This document shows positions 10,520 through 23,208 of a stretch of DNA of 64,000 bases, in pieces. The notes beneath the pieces were generated by a model, which worked only from the letters and a program-made list of their open reading frames with translations, was not told the DNA's origin and searched no databases. The number at the start of each line of letters is the position of its first letter. Position 1 is the stretch's first letter. This DNA comes from Tamarix chinensis (taxonomy: Eukaryota > Streptophyta > Magnoliopsida > Caryophyllales > Tamaricaceae). Made by a program: the position numbers and the translations under genes. Location of the stretch: contig CM060177.1 in NCBI GenBank assembly GCA_030549775.1, positions 30,656,014 through 30,720,013 on the forward strand. The letters run 5' to 3'.

Positions 10520-13500
10520 GATTTTAGATTTTCATCCGAATATTCAAGATGCGGTAAGAACTTATCTTTTAAAATACCCTTGTCAACCTTGTACTCATAG
10601 CTTTCCTACAAAGGTTATCAGTAAGAAAAATTATCGATTTGTTTCATCTTGTTTTGATGAATATAATTGGTTGAAATATAGTATAGCTAAAGATGTTGCA
10701 TTTTGTCTACCTTGTTACTTGTTTAAAAGTGAATATGAAGATAATAGTGATCATTTTATAGGAAAATGATTTATACATTGGAATAAAAAATAAAGGTTCA
10801 AGGTTCATATTGGTAGTTCTAATAGTTCTTATTTTAAAGCTACTAAAAATGTGAATATCTTATCAAACATAAGCAAAGCATTGAAGTCTCTTTCATAAAA
10901 CAATCCAAACAAGTCAAATCAAATTATCTTATCTGTTTAGATGCATCTATTTAGGCTATTATATTTCTTCTTGAAGGAGGAATGTCATTTAGAGGACATG
11001 ATGATTTAGAATATTATATAAATCAAGGTAAGTTTCTTTGTTTTCTAGAGGCTTTGATGCATAATAATGAAGTTATAGCTAGAATTGTGTTAGGAAATGC
11101 TCTAAAGAATAATAAGATGACTTCAGCAGAGATTTAGAAGAATATCAATTATGCATTTGCATATGAAATAATTAATGAGATTATTAATAAAATTAGAGAT
11201 TGAAAACACTCTATAGGGGGTGAATAGGGTTTTGTGGAATGGGAATGACTAAACAAAAATTTATACGTAATGTAAAATAGTTCAAGAGTAAATTACTCTT
11301 TACAGCCACTACCAAATGGTTCTCCCTTTTGGATTTTTAAAATAGTGATATATTTTATTGATGATCACTTTTCTCTTGGTTTATGAACCCTATAATCTCA
11401 ATGACCTTCTTAAGAGATGATTTACAACTTTACCTATTTATCTTCTATAGATTCACTGAATGAATCTCTCAAGAATGATAGACAACACTCACTAAACCCT
11501 TTGATTGATTTTTGATAGGTGGTTACAAGTGTTTCTCACCAAAAAAAAAGATATGAAATTGTTGATCTTTGAATGAGATGTAATATAGCTAGACGTAATA
11601 TATGATATTACAATTTAAGAAAAATTATAGTTAAGAGAAGTAAACAAAAAACACTTTTTAGTAAAAATTCAAAAATATGAAAGTTTATAATATTGAATGA
11701 GAAATTGAATGATTGTAGTGTAATAAAGTAACTGCACAATCAATGATCTGAAAAGTTGTTTGTAATAAATGCAGAGGGACCTTATTTATAAGGGGTACCC
11801 TTAAGTATGGTCATTAAACAAAATTTTTCAAAAAGTTATTTCGTCCAATGGGTAGAAAATCAACATTTAATGATGACCAATTGATCAGTCTTGAGAAACC
11901 AATTGATCGGTTCTACGACCAATCTATTGGTTTGTTCCAACCAGTTAACTGTTCATGCTTTGACCAAAATAGAAAGTTACCGTTGTGTGAACTAGTAAAG
12001 CGGTCTAAAGAAACCAGTCAATCGGTTTTACACTGTACAGGGTTGGTCCTAAAACACATATGAACATCGTCCTAATATGGTGATGTGTTCTATGTACCAG
12101 TTGATTGATTTGTCAACCAGTCAATCAGTTTAGAGAAACCAGTTGATGTGCTTAAGTAGAGAGCAATTGGGTTTCTGCAGAAATGAGACCTATGGATCAG
12201 TTTGTCATACAATTCGATCAGTTCATCAATCAGTCAATCGGTTTGGCAATAATTAGTCGATGTGTTTAAATAGAGAGAAACTGGGTTTCTATAAAAATGA
12301 AACTCATGGATCGGTTTGTCAAATCAGTCGATTGGTTTGGCAATAACTAGTCAACCTGTTTAAACAGAGAGCAACTAGGTCTCTACAAGATTGAGACCCA
12401 TGGACTAGTTGGTAAAACCGGTTGATCAGTTTAGCTAAACCAATCGATTGCTTTGACTGAAATGGTCAATTTATTTAAATAAAGATGAAATAAGTTCCTA
12501 TAAGATTAAAACCATGGACTGGTTATTCAAACTAGTTGATTAGTTTTTCAACCAATCGATCAGTTTACTTGAACCAGTTGATGTGTTTAAATAGAGACAA
12601 ACTGGGTTTCTATAATATTTAAATCCATGGACTAGTTGTCAAACTAGTCGATTGGTTCGAGGAAACTAGTTAATCGGTTTTATGCACCCATCAATCCATC
12701 TTAGTTTTAACACAACCAATAGCTATATTTAAACTAATCTAGTTGATCGATCTGATGACCAGTCGACTGGTTCCGACTGAAACCAATCAATTTACTTGGA
12801 AAATACTTTTAAAGGATTTATATTATGAAATCAAGTCAAGTATTTTTCAACAAAGAGTTTTAAAGAGTTTTTGTTTGAAATGTGATCTTTGTTCAACTTA
12901 ACTCTTTACAATATATCTAAAACATATCAAATACTTGGCTTCATGTCTTGGTTCCTTTTGTATGTGTTGATTTATTGAATATGCACACCTAAGCAAACAC
13001 ATTAGATACTAAAATTTGTTTGTTATCATAAAAAAAAAGTATAATGATATTGCTTAATATTTGAGTTTAACAGAGATGATTTCTTCAGCATATTAGTAAA
13101 TGAAGCAAGAGACGCAACTAAGAGAGAACAAATGGTCATTGTCTTTTGTTACGTTGATGATAAGGGTTTTGTTATGGAAAGGTTTTTTGGGGTTGTACAT
13201 ATCAAAGATACAACTGCGGTATCACTTAAGTTTGTACTTGAATCAATGTTGAGTCAGTATGGATTATGTTTATCAAAGGTATGAGGAAAAGGGTATGATG
13301 GAGCTAGTAATATGTAAGGTGATCATGGTGGTTTGAAAACATTGATTCAAAATAAAAATCCTTGTGCCTATTATGTTTATTTTTTTGCTCATCAATTTCA
13401 ATATGCTCTTATTGTTTTAGTAACATATCATAATGAGGTCAATTATTTTCTTAGCAACGTTACATGTGTTGTGACTATTTATGGATACTCCAATAAGCAT

Positions 13501-14600
13501 CATGATTTTTTTTAGATAAATAAGCTACTTATATGGCAAGTACATTGGAAGAAGGTTTGATAGAATCTAGTCAAGGATTTAACCAAAATTTTTTTCTTAC
13601 AAGGGCCGGTGATACTCATCAGGGTTCTCATTTAAGGACATTTTTTTATTCTCAAAAATTTGTTTTCTCCTGTGATTAAGATACTTAAAGACTTGGAAAT
13701 TGATAGAATATTTGATAAAAACGAGGATGATACATTATTATCATATGGATTACAAAATTTTGACTTTGTTTTCATGTTATATTTGATGATAAATGTTATG
13801 GGAGTTACAAGTGATTTATCTCAAGCATTATAAAAGAATGATCATTTGCCTTGACATTTATTAAAATTACTAAGGATCATTTGCAAGAGATGAAAGATGA
13901 TGGATGGGAAGGTATTTTGAATGAAGTTGTTTTATTTTGTAATAAGAGAGACATTGATATGCCCAACATGAATGCGCAATATTTTAAGGGGAAGATATCA
14001 ATACGCCAATCTCCAATTGTCATGAATCTACATCCTTATAAATATGACATTCTCTATAGTATTATAGACTTGAAACTAAAGGAGATTAATTGCAGGTTTG
14101 ATGTGGCGAGCACCAAATTGTTGAGTTATGTTGTATGTTTGTAACCTTCATCATCTTTTGAAGCTTTTGACAATCAATCTTTAATTAGATTGGCTGCTTT
14201 TTATCTTGATGATTTCTCTAATATTGATGTTGTGGTGTTAGACAATTAACTTGAGAATTATATTAGAAATGTTCAGTCAGATAATAGGTTTCATAACTTG
14301 AAAGAACTTGTTGATCTTTCAAGAAAACTAGTACAAACCAAGAAGCATAAAAGATACCCTCTCATCTATAGGTTTGTGAAATTGGCTTTAATGTTGTCGG
14401 TAGCAACTACAAAGTCGTACGAGTATTTTCTATAGGGAATTTCATCAAGAGTACACCACAGAATAAAAATTATGATCAATAGCTTTAAAATTGTTCAGTA
14501 ATATTTATAGAGAGATAGGTATTTAATTATATTAGTAATGATGCTATTGTGGATAGCTTTTAAAGTATGAAAACTCGACGAATACTGTTGTAAGACTATA
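10520..14600 (+). pseudogene. hAT transposase pseudogene (DUF4371 core and C-terminal dimerisation region), interrupted
   Basis: A plant zinc-finger MYM-type-1-like transposase can be read piecewise. At about 10520-10800: a TTF-type region with ILDFHPNIQDAVRTYLLKYPC and DVAFCLPCYLFK. At about 10975-11190: GMSFRGHDD, then GKFLCFLEALMHNNEVI and a segment ending INEIINKIRD. After the solo LTR at 13078: ILVNEARDATKREQ, then MERFFGVVHIKDTTAVSLK, GKGYDGASNM and FFAHQFQYAL. At 14180-14590: LIRLAAFYLDDFSNIDV and the hAT C-terminal signature ending NDAIVDSF.SMKTRR. In-frame stops and frameshifts are scattered throughout, so no functional protein is made. The reading order matches the family, with no sign of domain shuffling. 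Confidence 0.85.
11201..13072. mobile_element. Solo LTR inserted in the hAT transposase
   Basis: An 1872-bp unit begins TGAAAACACTCTATAGGGGG and ends GAGTTTAACA, flanked by a perfect 5-bp duplication GAGAT (11196-11200 and 13073-13077). Removing it rejoins the transposase reading at ...NKIRD / (D)FFSILVNEARD. No protein domain is visible inside. A large part (11870-12780) is built from diverged copies of an AACCAGTCGATCGGTTT word in both orientations. The GGGGGTGAATAGGG start is a sequence type I recall from plant LTR elements, but I cannot place the family. Confidence 0.85.
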
Positions 14601-14696
14601 TAATGTTTTATAATTAAGTGCAATGTATTGATATAACTTAAGAGTATTATTTTATATTAGGATACCATGAAATTTTAATCCCTATTCTGCCACTAC

Positions 14697-15380
14697 ACAC
14701 ACCCTATCAAATTCCGCACATTTGATATTCCACTTATTATTGGATTAAATCTCTACGGACACTCGTTCTTTTAGGAGCGAACACAATACAACTTAAATTA
14801 TAAACAAAATCTTAATTTTTTAACTACTTTGATTTATAGTTTAAAAACTTATGGTTTAGTTTTAAATTAACAAAATAGTTATGGTTTAAAAAATTAAATT
14901 GCGGTATATAAACCACAAATCATATATATAATATTATAATATTACGATCAAGTGAATATTCTTTGATGTAATTTTAATTAATAGGTATGTTGTAAGTTTA
15001 TATATTTATTATGAATCATTTGCTATTTTTCTTGTTTACATACTTAAAGTTATCAAAAATTTACTTAAAAAATATTATAATTTATGAATTACTTAAATAA
15101 TATATCATAATATTATAAATTGATGTTTTAAAATTATAAATTAGTTTAGATTGTTTATTCATTCTATTTTTTTATGAAAAAATAAAATAAAAATTAAATT
15201 TACTCCGTTTTGTTTTAATATTTAAAATTAAAAAAATCGTAAATCAAATCAAAATATATCATACATCACTAGTATAATTTGATTTAGATAATTTTTAAAA
15301 CGATTTTATTTAATTTATAATTTTTTCAGTAGCAAAAATATAATTTTAGCTTATTCTGAGACTAAAATGGGAGGAAACGG
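14697..15380. other. AT-rich spacer upstream of the AGT3-like gene
   Basis: AT-rich DNA with no gene or transposon recognised. It leads into the promoter region of the aminotransferase gene. Confidence 0.5.
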
Positions 15381-15409
15381 AACCGTATATACCCACCTTC
15401 CTCTTCTCT

Positions 15410-15417
15410 ATATATAA
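15410..15417 (+). promoter_or_regulatory. Candidate TATA box of the AGT3-like gene
   Basis: TATATAAT within CTCTATATATAATCCC lies 179 bp upstream of the chosen ATG. The following 15430-15595 sequence has no in-frame upstream ATG joined to the gene. The distance suits a plant TATA box plus a 5' leader of about 150 bp. The transcription start is not demonstrated. Confidence 0.5.
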
Positions 15418-15595
15418 TCCCAAGCAATCCCGCTATCTACCCACTCTGCTGATCCTCCCTCTCCTCTTCCCCACATTGCTGGAAATGCCAAATTTCTCAG
15501 CGTAAAAGTATAGAAAAAAGTTATTAAAAAAATATTAAGAGGAGGAGGGTGACGTAGAGGCCGAACAATAATAGATTTTGCAGAGATTAACGAAG

Positions 15596-18500
15596 ATGAT
15601 GATTCGGAGAACGTTCTTGTCCGCGCAATCATTAAGCCGTAATCGGTGTTGTCGGTCCTTCCTCACGTCGTCGGCGTCGGCAACGGCGGAAAACGAGGTG
15701 GTTAAGATTCCTAAAATACCACCGTTTGATTACACTCCGCCACCGTATACTGGTCCTTCCGCCGCTGAGATTGTTCGCAAAAGGAAGGAGTTCCTTAGCC
15801 CTTCTATGTTTACCTTTTATAAACAGCCGGTAATTAAGCTCCTGTTTTCATTTTTTGTCGTTTTCTGTTTTGATCGTGATCCTTTTGTTTTCCGCCAAAA
15901 TTTCGGAATTTTATATATTTGATCGAGTTCAAGTCGTCTAAGCTCTTTCAATTTTGGGCGTAAGTTTTCATACTCTAGCGTAAATGTTTTAGCTTATTTT
16001 TTATTATTATTATTTTTTAAAACATTGATTATTTCTTATGATATTTTGAAGGATTTGCTTTATTCTATAATTTTTGCATTGCTTAAAATGAAGCTCAAGC
16101 GTAGTGAAATTGGACTCGAATACTTTGTGCGGCTTTGGAAACTTGATTTTAGGAGAATGATAATATTTTTGTTGATTAACCCATTAAAAATTAATTCGTT
16201 AATGAGGTTATTCCTTCAAAAAAAAAAACTAAGAATCCCATCGCATCAATCGATTTGGGTTAATTATGATGTGACTTTTTAATAATCTTCTAAACAGCTG
16301 ATACTGAATTTAATGGCTTCCAAATACAGTTCATTAGCGTCATGCATGAATGTAAAACTAAGCATCATTTGGATGGGCAGTTTTAGGAGGAATTACTGAA
16401 ATACATATTGGGACTATCTCATTGAAAAGAGACATAAAAATCACTACGCTTGATAATTTGATTTTAAGGGCGACTCTCGTTTATATTAGCTGCCGCTTCC
16501 ACTTTCATACTTTCTTTTTTTTTTTCCTTTTGCTGTCAGTCGCCTTGTCCCAAAACAGAGAGATCAGATCTTGAGAACTTAAAACTTGAGATTCCATGGC
16601 CAGATATGGTAGGGAGTTTGTGATGGACAAGATTTACACGTGGCCATGTGTTGTGCTATGGACCCCACCGCCATACTCAAGCCCAGGACCCAGTTTTCGA
16701 CTCCATTTGTTGGGAGATCATTAGAACTTCTTTTTCCTTCAATTTATCAGAAAATCTGACTGGATCATAAATTGATTGTTTTGGGTGGCAGTTGAATATC
16801 GTAGATGGAAGGATGCAGTACTTGTATGACGATAATGGTCGAAGATATTTGGACGCATTTGGAGGGATTGCTGTGGTGAATTGTGGGCATTGCCATCCTG
16901 AAGTAGTTGATGCAATCGTCAATCAAACCAGGCGCTTACAACATTCAACTATCTTGTACCTTAATCCTTCTGTTGCTGATTTTGCTGAAGCCTTGGCCTC
17001 TAAGTTTGCCGGTGATCTAAAAGTATATCATCTCTTTAATCCTACATAACTTCCCAACTTTTCTGTTTGAAGTTTGTGGATTTACTTTGGTTTGTTTATG
17101 AATTGATGTCTTCAATTTCATGTTGATGCATTTAGGTCGTCTTTTTCACGAATTCTGGAACGGAGGCGAATGAATTGGCAATGATGATGGCGAGGTTGTA
17201 TACTGGTTGCCATGATATTATCTCATTAAGAAACGCTTACCATGGGAACGCATGTGGGACAATGGGTGCAACTGCTCAGTGCAATTGGAAGTTCAATGTA
17301 GTTCAGGTGATATTATGGTTGTCATGATATTATCTCAGTAAGACTTTTTGTTTGGTTTGTGCTTCGCTGACTGGCTCCTCCACAACAGAGCGGAGTGCAT
17401 CATGCCATGAACCCTGATCCTTACAGGGGTGTATTTGGGTCGGATGGTGAAAAATATGCGAAGGATGTTCAAGACCTGATTGACTTTGGAACATCAGGTC
17501 ATATCGCAGGGTTTGTTGGTGAAGCAATTCAGGTTCTACTGCCCCATTTCTACTTGATTCAATCTTTTCTATAGAGGCAAAAGTTTCCTCATGTTTAATG
17601 CATATTCCAAAATAAAGATACTTTTGCATGGTAGGGTGTGGGCGGAATTGTAGAGTTGGCCCCTGGTTACCTTCCTGCTGTCTATAAGACGATAAAGAAA
17701 GCAGGAGGCCTTTGTATTGCCGATGAAGTCCAGTCTGGATTTGGTCGCATAGGAAGCCATTTTTGGGGATTTGAAGCCCAAGGTGTTCTGCCTGATATAG
17801 TGACAATGGCCAAGGTTAGTGATCATTTTAATTTCCATGGCGGAAATTGAAATTTCAAGTCTGCTAGCGAGTCCAGTGCCCAGCTATGTTTTTAGTACCT
17901 TGCTGGTTTCCACCTGCCTAGTAGTGGCTTGAAGCTGGAGCTGAGATTGATGTTTATTTGTGATTTTACGTGAAATATATGGCAGGGTATTGGAAATGGT
18001 ATTCCTCTTGGAGCTGTTGTTACCACACCAGAGATTGCCAAGGTTTTGACCCGACGCAGTTACTTCAACACCTTTGGCGGAAATCCTGTATGTACTACTG
18101 CGGGGCATGCCGTTCTTAGGGTGATTGAGAAGGAAAAGCTCCAGGAAAATGCATCTGTCGTGGGATCGTACTTGAAAGAGCGGCTCAGTGCATTGAAGGA
18201 CAAATATGATTGTAAGATCTTTTCTCCTACTACTACTACCCTGAAATAGAACAAACATAAAGAATAAACGTTGATTAAGTAAATTCTTACCGGTTGTCTG
18301 GTACTTGTATCTGCAGTAATTGGTGATGTGAGAGGTAGAGGATTCATGCTTGGAGTTGAGCTTGTGACTGATCGCCAAGAGAAAACTCCAGCAAAGGCTG
18401 AAACAGTGCATTTAATGGATCAGATGAAAGGTTTGGAATTGTTACTTCTCATCATTTTTCAACGCTCTGTATTTACTTAAATGATTTACGTAAAACTGCT

Positions 18501-18903
18501 ATATCAATATGAATGCAGATATGGGTGTGTTGATCGGTAAGGGAGGATTTTATGGAAATGTTTTCAGAATTACCCCTCCACTCTGCTTCACCAAGGAAGA
18601 TGCTGGTTAGTACATTTTCCTGTTTCGCTTTTTGTTTGAGAATAGACTTGATCATCAAGATAGGCTTCCTTGATTCATTAAAAGAAGTCTGTATAACATA
18701 GCTGCTACATCAGAAACTGAGTGTGTGCTCAACTTAGGCGAATAAGCTAAAGTGGAGCTTTTACTTTGAATTTGATGGCCTTTTTTTGTATGTAGTTCGC
18801 TTTCGTTTACTCTTGTTCTCCAGGTCTTACAAACTATCTAACTTTGAAAAAATTTGCAGATTTCCTCGTTGATGTCATGGACTATTCATTGTCAAAGATG
18901 TAA
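15596..18903 (+). CDS. AGT3: Alanine-glyoxylate aminotransferase 2 homologue, mitochondrial (AGT3-type), nine exons
   Basis: A PLP-dependent class-III aminotransferase. The family moves the amino group of alanine to glyoxylate, giving glycine and pyruvate. Coding exons: 15596-15829, 16792-17022, 17136-17306, 17389-17532, 17635-17814, 17986-18211, 18317-18430, 18519-18605, 18860-18903. All eight introns are GT-AG and the frame is open throughout (1431 nt, 476 residues; family about 475-480). The first in-frame ATG gives an Arg/Ser-rich N-terminus ([19 protein letters not shown]) typical of a mitochondrial presequence. Motifs: [11 protein letters not shown] at the exon 1 end; SGTEANE (162-168); YHG (190-192); [10 protein letters not shown] with the PLP-nitrogen Asp at 290; TMAKG with the Schiff-base Lys at 320; [17 protein letters not shown]-terminal DYSLSKM. 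Wording such as [12 protein letters not shown] and [16 protein letters not shown] is closest to Arabidopsis AGT3 rather than AGT2 or PYD4. The exact substrate in vivo is not settled for this branch. No damage seen. Confidence 0.95.
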
Positions 18904-18999
18904 ACTAAACAACTCGATCAACAAAACTCTGGTATTCGGGAATGATGAAAATGTCGAGGGGAATGGATAGAAATCCTGTTCATGCTCACACACAGGGCG

Positions 19000-19033
19000 A
19001 TTGTTGATTGTTGATTGTTGATTGTTGATTGTA
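19000..19033. repeat. Short tandem repeat (GATTGTT), about five units
   Basis: A 7-bp GATTGTT unit is repeated just downstream of the AGT3-like stop codon, probably in or next to the 3' UTR. It is followed by a purine-rich GAGGGAGAG stretch. Length polymorphism would be expected. Confidence 0.85.
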
Positions 19034-21107
19034 AAGCAAGGCAGAGGGAGAGAAGGGAAGAGGGAGGGAGAGGGAGTCAACACCTCGTTGTCTCTCTTTC
19101 TTCGAGTGCTCCCCTGTCTCTATTGTGAAGTAGTAAAAAGTTGCAATAAGTTACCTCTTTCTTCACTTATTGTCTCTATTTTACGTCTTTGTCTCAATTA
19201 ATAGATCCAAAACACTTTATTTCCCTTAGTATTATTATTATTATTAGTTCGTTCCTATCCGTCCATGACCCTTCAACCACCCATCTTTATCTTATATACG
19301 GTGAAAACCGAAATCAACTTGGTTATCTCATGCGGAATTTTTATAAAACATACTTCATCTTTATGTAAATAGATGTCATCACATATTTTTATAATAAGTT
19401 TTAATTATTAATTATTAAATTATTTTAAATATATATATTATACATTAAAAATATAAATATATATATTATTATACATTAAAAATCAATAAGTTTATATTAA
19501 TATATATATATTTTTTAAAAATTTATATAATATTAAATATATTTGTATTTTATATTCATTATATATGTAAAAACTTTACTGGTGACTACTGTGTGTTTTG
19601 TGGTGGGTGACGGGGCATGGATTTTAAAGTGTGGAATTATTGGAGGTATATACTATAACATTCATCTCATAAAAAAAGAATAACATTTTTTAATAAATTA
19701 TAATGTGCTGATGATAATGGGTTGGGTTTGAGTGGATTTTAGTTAGATTCATACTCAATACTTAAATTTAAATTAAATTTAAATTCGTTGGTTTTAAAAG
19801 TTTAAATTTAGATTCAAACCTATGGATTTTAGTAGATAAATAAGTTCGATAATTTTTTTTAAAAAAAAATTAGCATATTGATAATAATAAGTTAGGTTTT
19901 AATCATGTTTCATTATATTTAGATTCAGATTTATTTATAGTGTCTAAATTTAGATCCAATTTATATCTATCAAGTTTTAAAATTTTAGAATAAGATCCAG
20001 ACTTATCAAATTGAATGGATAAGTTCTAAATTGATCCAATTATTTTTCATACATATAAATGCTAACTTATTTATGTTTTATATAGCCTAATATGTAATTT
20101 TTGTTAAAAAATATTTTGAATAAAAATATAAATATTTTAAATTAGTTACTTTAACTTTTTAAATAATAATTTAATATTTTTAGAATAAAATATCACACAC
20201 ATTATTTTAAAGTAAATACATTAAAATAAAAAGAAATAAATAAGCGTTCAAATAAGATTAAGGAAAAAAATGAGCACACATATCTGGCCAATATGTGATA
20301 GATTATCATCTCCATCGTCCCATTTTATACACACCAATCACACCGTCCTTCTCAAAACCCTGATCACCTTTTGATAAAGACCTAAAGTGGTTAGGTGCGT
20401 TGTACGCACATAACTTTATAATTAGAACAAGGTGCATTGTACGGACTAAACTTACTTATATGATTCCACTATATAAGCAGATAATAACATTACTATCATA
20501 GTTACGGTACCACGTGATTGAACCGCCGAAAATGATAAATTATTTGTAAGATTATTTCGGTCGTCGGACATAAATTTTTATTTTTATTGTATTATATATT
20601 TAAATTATTATTTATAAACTATTTAAATATAAGTTTTTAATAAATTAATATTTTATATTATATTAGAAGTATTTAAATAAGTTATTATATATTAAATTAT
20701 TTTAATAATTTTAAATTTATCTTTAAAAAAAAAAAAAAGACATATTATTTAGTAGTAGATATGAAGGTAATAAATATCAATATTTTATCATAATTTAATA
20801 GTAACTTGATTTAAAAATATATATATAATAAATAAATAATAAAAAATTATCATACATGATTTTTTTAGTAGATTTAAAAATTTTCAATAAATCATAAGTA
20901 TTTTTTAACTTATTGGTGATATTTTTTTATTTATCAGCAATACTAATTTATTGATGTTAAATATATAAAAATTAAACAGTAATGAAACGATAATTTTACA
21001 TTACAACTAATTTAGAATCCGCTAAATGATGATCCTTGCACTATAGTGATAATGCTATTTAATTGTATGTATATAAGTGTGGTGATGATTAAATACAAAA
21101 TTATTGA

Positions 21108-21154
21108 TAATTATTGTAGCTTAAATGGATGGCTCCTCCTTGCTACAATAATTA
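21108..21154. other. Perfect 13-bp inverted repeat with 21-nt loop
   Basis: TAATTATTGTAGC (21108-21120) and GCTACAATAATTA (21142-21154) are exact reverse complements. The loop carries GGATGGCTCCTCC, unusually GC-rich for this stretch. It may be the centre of a small foldback element; no outer ends were identified. Confidence 0.7.
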
Positions 21155-21434
21155 AAGACAAACGTATTTTTTTCCACTTATAGGTGTATGATTACTGTAG
21201 TCTTAAGTGATGATAATCATAGTTTTAATAGATGAATATGGACATGAAATTCAGAAATCTGAGTACAATTGATCAAATTGTGATACATACATACATATAT
21301 ATATATACACACACACATATGATAATTAAAATTGTATATTATTAACAATTAAATGCTATATACCTAGAGATTAAACACTAAAAATGTTTTGCTTTTTGCA
21401 TATGATTATTATACTTTTGGTTGATAGTTATTGT

Positions 21435-21470
21435 TGTTGTAATTGATTATTGTTGTTGTTGTTGTTGTTG

Positions 21471-21512
<42 letters not shown>
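21435..21512. repeat. Compound microsatellite (GTT)n-(ATT)n
   Basis: GTT repeats run into about a dozen ATT/TTA repeats. Simple sequence with no coding role. Confidence 0.9.
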
Positions 21513-21514
<2 letters not shown>

Positions 21515-22916
21515 TAGTTTTACTTGATAAGTATTGTTGTTTTGGTTGTTGATTATGGCCATCACAATTAAAATAATATATAATTGATGATTAAAATGAC
21601 ATATATGCTAATTAAAATTGTATTTAATTGATAATTAAATACTAATATGCCAAAAGATTTAACTATAGAATCTTTACAATGAAAATGACATATACAAAGT
21701 GATCAAGCTAATTATATTTGATATTCATGACTATCAATTTTTATCAGCCCTATAGATAAGGTTTCCAGGTAAGACATAGAGGGATTTTCTTTCCTTATTT
21801 TTGTCAAACTTCTTTTGAATATTTTTAAGCTCGATTTAAAATATGAGAACACTCTTGCTTCTTATAATGATAATTTATTGCATCTAAAATTTCTAATTGT
21901 TCATTTGATTGAATTAAAATATATCATATCTATATAAAAAGAGAATTTAGAAATATATTAATTTTGTTTACCTCCGCCGGAAATTTTCTAAAATTTCTCA
22001 TATAATACAATTCTATTTATGTGTTCATCATTCATAAGAGAATCATCATCCAACGAATTTGATAGTAAGACTAATTGTAACACTTTCATTATTCATACAA
22101 AAAAAATTACATTTTGAATTGATTTTAGTGTAAAAGTTAAACCAAAATGTGGGGTGTTATTGTCGTATCTAGCATAAGATATATGTCTCAACACCTATTA
22201 TATATTAAATATAAGGCTAAGATAAACTACAATCAATATTAAAGTTTAATGTTAATATATATATATATATATATAATAGTAAACTCCAAAATAAAGAGAA
22301 ATACAAAGTGAATGGCCCACATGCCAAAAACATACAAACAAATCAAACAAATCTTACATTGATGGCATAAAATGTTGGGACACAACTCTATCTTTGGCCC
22401 CAAAATAATCTGTTAGATTATACCTACTTGTAGTCACCCAGTACTATACCCCATGATTATCCAACATCATCATGAACATCTCAAGGGCCCATTTTAAAAT
22501 CATGGAAGTGGAGTATAGATCAAATCATGCAAATATCATTAATAATTTTATTATTATATACATAGACATATATACACCACATGTATTAAAATCAAGCTTG
22601 ACTCATGTATCAATCATGTAAAGGGGACATGATCTTCAAATACCATACATCAATCAATCTAGTGACATTTATGCAATATCATTATAGTTACTTTTAGGTA
22701 CAATCAACTATATCAATTTATAATTTATTTCATATTAATAAGGTGATCAAACATCACATTCATTTATTTGAAGTTATTAGTTCCACATAGTTAATCAAAG
22801 TCCTTAACTGTAGTCCATATTATGATAAATGATAGGTCTTATATCACCTCAAATATCAAAAGACTAACATCAAACCAATTCAATGTAACTATATCCAACT
22901 AATCAATTTCATATGA

Positions 22917-23208
22917 GGTTATTTGTTCTTTGAGTCAACAACTCCTCCTAAGAACACCACAAGCAATAAAAGCCTCAAAATATATAAAGTCGCAAAAGAA
23001 TAACCTCATTCTATGCTTGGTCACTATATATATAGGCCTTGGCCTATGTTGGATCACTATTAGGGTTGTTTGTTCTTTAAGTCAACAACTCCTCCTAAGA
23101 ACACCGCAATCAATACAAGCCTCAAAAAATGCAAGGTCACAAAAAGAATAGCCTCAGCCTATGCTTGGTCACTATATATATAGGCTTTGGCTTATGTTGG
23201 ATCACTAT
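22917..23208. repeat. Tandem duplication, period 147 bp, with a TATA-like core in each unit
   Basis: Two head-to-tail units share TTTGTTCTTTRAGTCAACAA, CTCCTCCTAAGAACACC, CTATGCTTGGTCACTATATA and GTTGGATCACTATTAGGG. The first anchor recurs at 22922 and 23069. Each unit has a CTATATATATAGGC element followed by a GGCCTTGGCC-like palindrome, which looks promoter-like. Identity between units is high apart from scattered substitutions. Possibly part of a retroelement LTR; the family was not recognised. Confidence 0.8.

Larger units (their letters stand above)
9355..14696 (+). mobile_element. Degenerate hAT-superfamily transposon (DUF4371 / zinc-finger MYM1-like transposase)
   Basis: Coding traces of one transposase lie on the plus strand at 10520-11200 and 13078-14600. 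The right end near 14677-14696 (TCCCTATTCTGCCACTAC) resembles the usual hAT-type terminus. The left end is only guessed near 9355-9380, where GGGAGAACCAAGG may be the diverged partner. The 9360-10330 part is noncoding. A 1872-bp solo LTR (11201-13072) splits the element. Termini and outer limits are inference; the transposase identity is firmer. Confidence 0.6.
19090..22916. other. AT-rich spacer with microsatellites, no gene recognised
   Basis: AT-rich DNA with no exon or transposon domain that I can recognise. It contains (CATA)/(TA)/(CA) runs at about 21285-21318, a TTG run joined to an ATT run at about 21435-21512, a TA run at about 22256-22275 and a 13-bp inverted repeat at 21108-21154. 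The portion 19690-20060 has repeated GTTTAAATTTAGATTC wording suggestive of a decayed noncoding transposon, but no ends were found. Confidence 0.5.

Noticed and set aside
17330..18658. Minus-strand open frames of 60-175 codons
   Set aside because: They lie antisense over AGT3 exons and introns and cross splice sites. The plus-strand reading explains the sequence fully.
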